Shown here: positions 59,140-60,000 of the stretch, piece after piece
Position numbering within the stretch: position 1 is the first letter of the stretch
How the letters are laid out: the number at the start of each line of letters is the position of its first letter
Origin: Antedon mediterranea
Lineage: Eukaryota; Echinodermata; Crinoidea; Comatulida; Antedonidae
Direction of reading: 5' to 3'
Length of the DNA stretch: 60,000 bases
Assembly (NCBI RefSeq): GCF_964355755.1
Contig: NC_092670.1
Span: forward strand, 12,587,201-12,647,200
Program-made: the position numbers and the translations under genes
The notes under the pieces: generated by a model
What the model saw: only the letters and a program-made list of their open reading frames with translations
The model's database searches: none
Told to the model about the DNA's origin: nothing

Positions 59140-59690
59140 GCTTCGTCTACACTTCCAAACTGCATTTGACAAAAAAAATATGATGTGACCCACCAATGGA
59201 TACGATGACTTCATATCACTACCATATTTGGGCACATTACACTTTTTTGTCTAACTAGTTTGATAGTGTGGACAGAACGTGATGTGACCCACCAATGGAT
59301 ACGATGACTTCATATCACTACCATATTTGGGCACATTACACTTTTTTGTCTAACTAGTTTGATAGTGTGGACAGAACGTGATGTGACCCACCAATGAATA
59401 CGATGACCTCATATCACTACCATATTTGGGCACATTATACTTTTGTTGTCAAACTAGTTTGATAGTGTGGACAGAGCGTGATGTGACCCACCAATGAATA
59501 CGATGACCTCATATCACTACCATATTTGGGCACATTATACTTTTGTTGTCAAACTAGTTTGATAGTGTGGACAGAGCGTGATGTGACCCACCAATGAATA
59601 CGATGACCTCATATCACTACCATATTTGGGCACATTATACTTTTGTTGTCAAACTAGTTTGATAGTGTAGACAGAGCGTAAGCAGATACA
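59140..59690. repeat. 99-100-bp tandem repeat, 5 copies
   Basis: GATGTGACCCACCAATG begins units at 59182, 59281, 59380, 59480 and 59580. Units include CATATCACTACCATATTTGG, AAACTAGTTTGATAGTGT and GGACAGAGCGT. The outer flanks, CTTCGTCTACACTTCCAAAC (59141) and GTTTGATAGTGTAGACAGAG (ends about 59676), are roughly inverted, suggesting a TIR element whose core was amplified. The first two and the last three units form two sequence subgroups. Confidence 0.93.
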
Positions 59691-60000
59691 ATTTCTCCCC
59701 AAGTCCCTCTAAGAAGAACATAAAATACTGATGCATAATATCACGATACAATATCGAACCTTTTCAACGTCTAGTAATCTACTGTCTTTTGAATGACAAA
59801 TCAATAACTTCTGATAATGTTTACTTACATTGAAGGACACACAATCTTTGAATAAAAAGAAAACTACAGACATTTCATTAATGATGTATATTCGTGGGAT
59901 AGGTGTAATTAAATTGTATTGATTTTTGTTACAAAACAGTTGATTTTCCCACCCGTCTGATGAACATTATCTCCCTTACATTTATTTGCTATCTTGTTTA
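59691..60000. other. Right-edge segment, nothing secure
   Basis: On the minus strand an open stretch of about 50 codons ends at TTCAAT|GTAAGTAAAC (59831-59822), a possible exon of a gene entering from the right, but AT-rich and unsupported by any recognised domain. Confidence 0.3.

Noticed and set aside
1-60000. CRISPR arrays, operons or other prokaryotic systems
   Set aside because: The regular tandem repeats have no unique spacers, and the spliced RBM24-like gene shows this is eukaryotic DNA.

Overview
This is AT-rich nuclear DNA (roughly two thirds A+T by eye) from an animal. It has spliced genes with very large introns, abundant minisatellites, foldback elements, short inverted-repeat (MITE-like) elements and tRNA-derived SINE-like insertions. 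The palindromic word TAGGCCTA recurs dozens of times. I infer an invertebrate, most likely a marine deuterostome such as an echinoderm. The repeat style is the only basis for that placement, so it is tentative.

The one secure gene is a minus-strand member of the RBM24/RBM38 (SUP-12/Seb4) family of RNA-binding splicing regulators. Four coding exons lie at 31327-31160, 27352-27223 (or 27208), 26352-26301 and 753-456. All junctions have GT..AG signals and matching phases, giving a 215- or 220-residue protein. The single RRM is encoded by exons 1-2. A Tyr/Gln/Ala-rich tail comes from exon 4, separated from exon 3 by a 25.5-kb intron. Exon 2 has two in-frame donors 15 nt apart. A CpG-richer segment with a GC box, a TATA-like word and an AP-1 site lies upstream of the start codon (31330-31700). 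The 3' UTR probably runs off the left edge.

Intron 3 (754-26300) holds a SINE, a 44-bp x10 array, a tRNA-like copy, a nested structure at 16.86-18.43 kb (a 441-bp element with a 9-bp duplication inside inverted minisatellite arms), and a 27-bp x9 array. The region 31.7-60 kb is mostly intergenic repeat: foldback minisatellites (32.8-33.3 kb, 39.5-39.7 kb), a 147-bp satellite (42-42.8 kb), a roughly 160-bp unit array in inverted orientation carrying YY1-like palindromes (51.1-52.5 kb), a SINE split by a 1-kb TIR element (53.0-54.15 kb), and a 99-bp x5 array (59.2-59.7 kb).

Between 40.7 and 48 kb GC content rises. I see several possible coding exons: a phase-matched two-exon pair on the minus strand at 43430-42940, a terminal-exon-like segment at 41774-41926 (+), and a symmetric-phase exon at 47663-47890 (+). 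Perfect CRE sites and NRF1-, E2F- and CCAAT-like promoter words are nearby. I do not recognise these proteins, and they remain hypotheses. No CRISPR array, operon, rRNA gene or intact transposase was found.
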